Source: Oscillospiraceae bacterium (GTDB taxonomy: Bacteria; Bacillota; Clostridia; Oscillospirales; Oscillospiraceae). Taken from it: 6,547 nt of DNA. Every line of letters begins with the position of its first letter. The stretch's first letter is position 1. The position numbers and the translations under genes are program-made. Positions 4,551-6,547 of this stretch are shown piece after piece. The stretch spans positions 1-6,547 of the forward strand of contig CADCLH010000146.1 of the NCBI GenBank assembly GCA_902802215.1. Reading direction: 5' to 3'. Below the pieces are notes generated by a model. It saw only the letters and a list, made by a program, of their open reading frames with translations, was not told where the DNA came from and searched no databases.

Positions 4551-6547
4551 ATGAAAAGAAAACAGTTCATCGGCTTTCTGCTCGCGGCGCTGATGCTGCT
4601 GAGCCTTGCCGCCTGCGGCGGCACGCCCGCGGCAAAGGCGGATTCCGCCCCCGCGGCGCAGCCTGCGGCTCCGGCTGCTCCGGCGGCCGATCCCGCGCCC
4701 GCGGCTCCCGCCGATCCCGCGCCCGCACCCGCCGAACCTGCCGCTCCGGCGGCCGAAACCGTCACGGTGGCGACCTCTCCGGTCAGCGAGACCGCGGCCT
4801 CTCCCTCGGAGATCGACGACCAGCTCGCCCTGATCTACTCCAAGCTCAACGACATGCTGCAGACCGGCGGCGAGCTGCCCTGGTACTACACGGTCACCGA
4901 CCTCGACCACGACGGCCAGCTCGAGTTCATCGCGGCCAGCCAGCACCCGTCGGACCGCTCCACCAACCTCAAGATCTGGTCGGTCGCCAAGGACAAGAAG
5001 TCGCTGACCGAGTGCAAGGTCTCGAAGGACCCCGAGGAATCCTTCCCCGACATCATGACCGACAGTACCGACACCTTCCATGATCTGAAGAACGACACCT
5101 GGTATTACCTCTTCTACGACAATGTGGTCCTGTCGGATACCGAGGTCTACACGAGCAAGAGCGCCTTTAACCTGAAAAACGGCGTCATGGCCTATGACGC
5201 TTTTGCGGTCGAGCATACGCTCGCCGAGAACGGCACGCGTCAGGTCACCCACACGGACGCGGAGGGCAACGACATCACGGCGGCGCAGTACAACGCGGCC
5301 GGTACGGACGCCTTCTCCGGGATGGGGCGCAGCAACACCAGCTTTGACTGGTTCACCGCCGAACAGGTGAGCGGTCAGAACCGTCTGACCGACAGCTTCA
5401 TGGTCTTCATGGGCATGAAAAAGGCCGCTGTGGATTTCCCGGTCCCCAAGCCCGCTGCCATGCAGCTCCCCGCGGCCACCGCGACGCCCGCGCCTTCCGC
5501 GACGCCCGTCCCCGCGCCCTATCCCACGCCGGTGCCGACGCCCGTTCCGGACCCGACCTATCTCACGATCACCAAGAACCCGACCAACGAGACCAAGAAG
5601 GTCGGCGGCACGGCCATGTTCGTGGCCTGCGCCAACGCCTTTGACTCGCTCAGCTGGACGATGGTCGCCCCCTACGGCGGCGAGTATTCGACCGAGAGCT
5701 TCGCCTCGATGTTCCCCGCCTCGTCCGTCTCCGGCGTCTACGGCACGACGCTCAGCATCGGCAACGTGAACTGGGATCTCAACGGCTGGGGCGCCTACTG
5801 CACCTTCTACTACCGCGGCCAGACCGCCCGCACAAGCACGGCCTACATCTATCTGAGGGACGATCCGACGCCGCCTCCTCCGTCCACCGGCACCTCCTAC
5901 GGCAGCGTCACGGACTGGGGCTACGCGGGCGTGACCGTGTACTGCTCCGACATCGGAAACCAGTGGATCTCCTGGGATAACGTGAACATGGACGGCGACG
6001 TCTACAACGGCGCTCCCGCCACGGTCTACTGGAGCAAATCCGGCTCCGAAATCAACGTCACCTGGTGCTCCATCACGGGCCAGTCGCCCGGGCCCGTCGG
6101 ACCGGTCCAGGGCAGCATGGCCGGCACCGCCCACGAGGGCGGCGGCGGATACGCCATCGACCTGGAAAACGGCACCCAGGTCTACGTCGACAGCTGGAAG
6201 TGCCAGGTGGAGGGCAATTTCTATGACGGCTGCTCCGCCGTGGTCTACTACGACAACTACCCCAGCAACGACAACATCTACCAGGCCTTTATCTACGGCG
6301 ATATGGGCCTGATCGTCCCGGACAACTGGGACTACGGCGATCAGGGCGGCTGGGCCGGCTCCCACTACTACGACTCGATGCCCGCCACGAACCTGACCGG
6401 CAATGCGGTGGACACGAACGTCGGCACCATGGTGACCCACGAGGGCTACAACAGCGACGGGAGCACCTACGAGGCCTTCTGGTGCCCGAACTGCGGCGCG
6501 GAGGTCTCCCTCGCCATGGAGTCCTGCCCGAACTGCGGCCTCGGCTT
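4551..6547 (+). CDS. Large multi-domain lipoprotein with Ca-loop motif, Pro-rich linkers, internal repeats and zinc ribbon (3' end outside window)
   Basis: Open from ATG (AGGAGG at 4540-4545, five bases upstream) to the window edge: 665 complete codons, no stop. A lipoprotein signal peptide (MKRK, hydrophobic core, lipobox LAAC) makes C22 the lipidated residue, so the protein should sit on the outer face of the membrane. After an Ala/Pro-rich linker (about 27-75) comes a globular region with D117-x-D119-x-D121-G-x-x-E125, a DxDxDG calcium-loop motif as in FG-GAP/VCBS proteins. A Thr/Pro linker (about 307-337) leads to an Ig-like segment (YLTITKNPTNETKKVGG onward, about 337-435). After a PTPPPPS linker there are two similar repeats (451-505 and 521-580). 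At the C-terminal edge CPNC at 645-648 and CPNC at 659-662 form a zinc-ribbon-like pair. No catalytic site recognised; perhaps an envelope-binding or scaffold protein. Membership in the LysM system rests only on position. Confidence 0.85.
   Translation, partial: MKRKQFIGFLLAALMLLSLAACGGTPAAKADSAPAAQPAAPAAPAADPAPAAPADPAPAPAEPAAPAAETVTVATSPVSETAASPSEIDDQLALIYSKLNDMLQTGGELPWYYTVTDLDHDGQLEFIAASQHPSDRSTNLKIWSVAKDKKSLTECKVSKDPEESFPDIMTDSTDTFHDLKNDTWYYLFYDNVVLSDTEVYTSKSAFNLKNGVMAYDAFAVEHTLAENGTRQVTHTDAEGNDITAAQYNAAGTDAFSGMGRSNTSFDWFTAEQVSGQNRLTDSFMVFMGMKKAAVDFPVPKPAAMQLPAATATPAPSATPVPAPYPTPVPTPVPDPTYLTITKNPTNETKKVGGTAMFVACANAFDSLSWTMVAPYGGEYSTESFASMFPASSVSGVYGTTLSIGNVNWDLNGWGAYCTFYYRGQTARTSTAYIYLRDDPTPPPPSTGTSYGSVTDWGYAGVTVYCSDIGNQWISWDNVNMDGDVYNGAPATVYWSKSGSEINVTWCSITGQSPGPVGPVQGSMAGTAHEGGGGYAIDLENGTQVYVDSWKCQVEGNFYDGCSAVVYYDNYPSNDNIYQAFIYGDMGLIVPDNWDYGDQGGWAGSHYYDSMPATNLTGNAVDTNVGTMVTHEGYNSDGSTYEAFWCPNCGAEVSLAMESCPNCGLG
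5901..6290 (+). repeat. Two diverged ~55-60 aa repeats within the lipoprotein
   Basis: Protein residues 451-505 and 521-580 share a pattern: G-S-V/M, then GYA, a tryptophan (W475/W549), then G-[DN]-[VF]-Y-[ND]-G-x2-A-x-V-Y-[WY] (482-494 and 555-567), and a closing strand. Each copy carries two or more cysteines (465, 506; 551, 561). The repeat is visible only at protein level and suggests an ancient internal duplication of a small beta domain. Confidence 0.5.

Noticed and set aside
4482..6440. 652-aa open frame on the minus strand
   Set aside because: It is antisense to the lipoprotein gene, has a biased Val/Gly/Arg-rich composition and no recognisable domain. The plus-strand frame has a ribosome binding site, signal peptide and domain structure. 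GC-rich codons make such shadows.

Overview
The window is about 6.5 kb of GC-rich DNA (by eye well over 60% G+C). Strong AGGAGG-type ribosome binding sites, a lipobox lipoprotein, proline/threonine-rich linkers and a C-terminal zinc ribbon all suggest a high-GC Clostridia (Firmicutes) relative, possibly Oscillospiraceae. That placement is inferred from style only. All supported genes are on the + strand; the long minus-strand frames are shadows of GC-rich codons.

Layout. (1) 1-854 is the 3' end of an ABC exporter that closely resembles the second permease/ATPase subunit of NHLP-type (nitrile-hydratase-leader/Nif11-type) bacteriocin export systems. (2) A promoter with a direct repeat (850-878) precedes a tightly packed operon. 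It encodes an unrecognised 169-aa protein, a 269-aa receiver plus SARP-like winged-helix regulator, a 73-aa microprotein made of a double-glycine leader plus one LysM domain, and a 480-aa multi-spanning YdcF-family (DUF218) membrane protein. (3) A 211-bp intergenic region carries a second promoter (4033-4061) with the same direct-repeat architecture. It drives a second double-glycine-leader LysM microprotein of 87 aa. The start of that gene has undergone a perfect 77-bp tandem duplication, which creates a separate 24-aa leader-only ORF in front of the full gene. (4) An intrinsic terminator (4504-4534) is followed directly by a large lipoprotein gene that runs off the window end. That gene is open to the edge with no stop, so it has no complete reading frame here.

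How the parts may work together (inference): the SARP-like regulator would bind TGTGAC-N5-TGTGAC boxes overlapping the -35 of both promoters. It would thereby control its own operon and the second LysM peptide. The exporter would cleave, or hand over for cleavage, the GG leaders and release short, cationic, cysteine-free LysM modules that could bind peptidoglycan. The YdcF-family protein and the lipoprotein point to an envelope setting. No RiPP-modifying enzyme, immunity gene, C39 peptidase domain or histidine kinase is visible; they may lie upstream of the window. The most unusual element is a dedicated bacteriocin-style export route whose cargo is a bare LysM domain, with two diverged paralogues under one apparent regulon.
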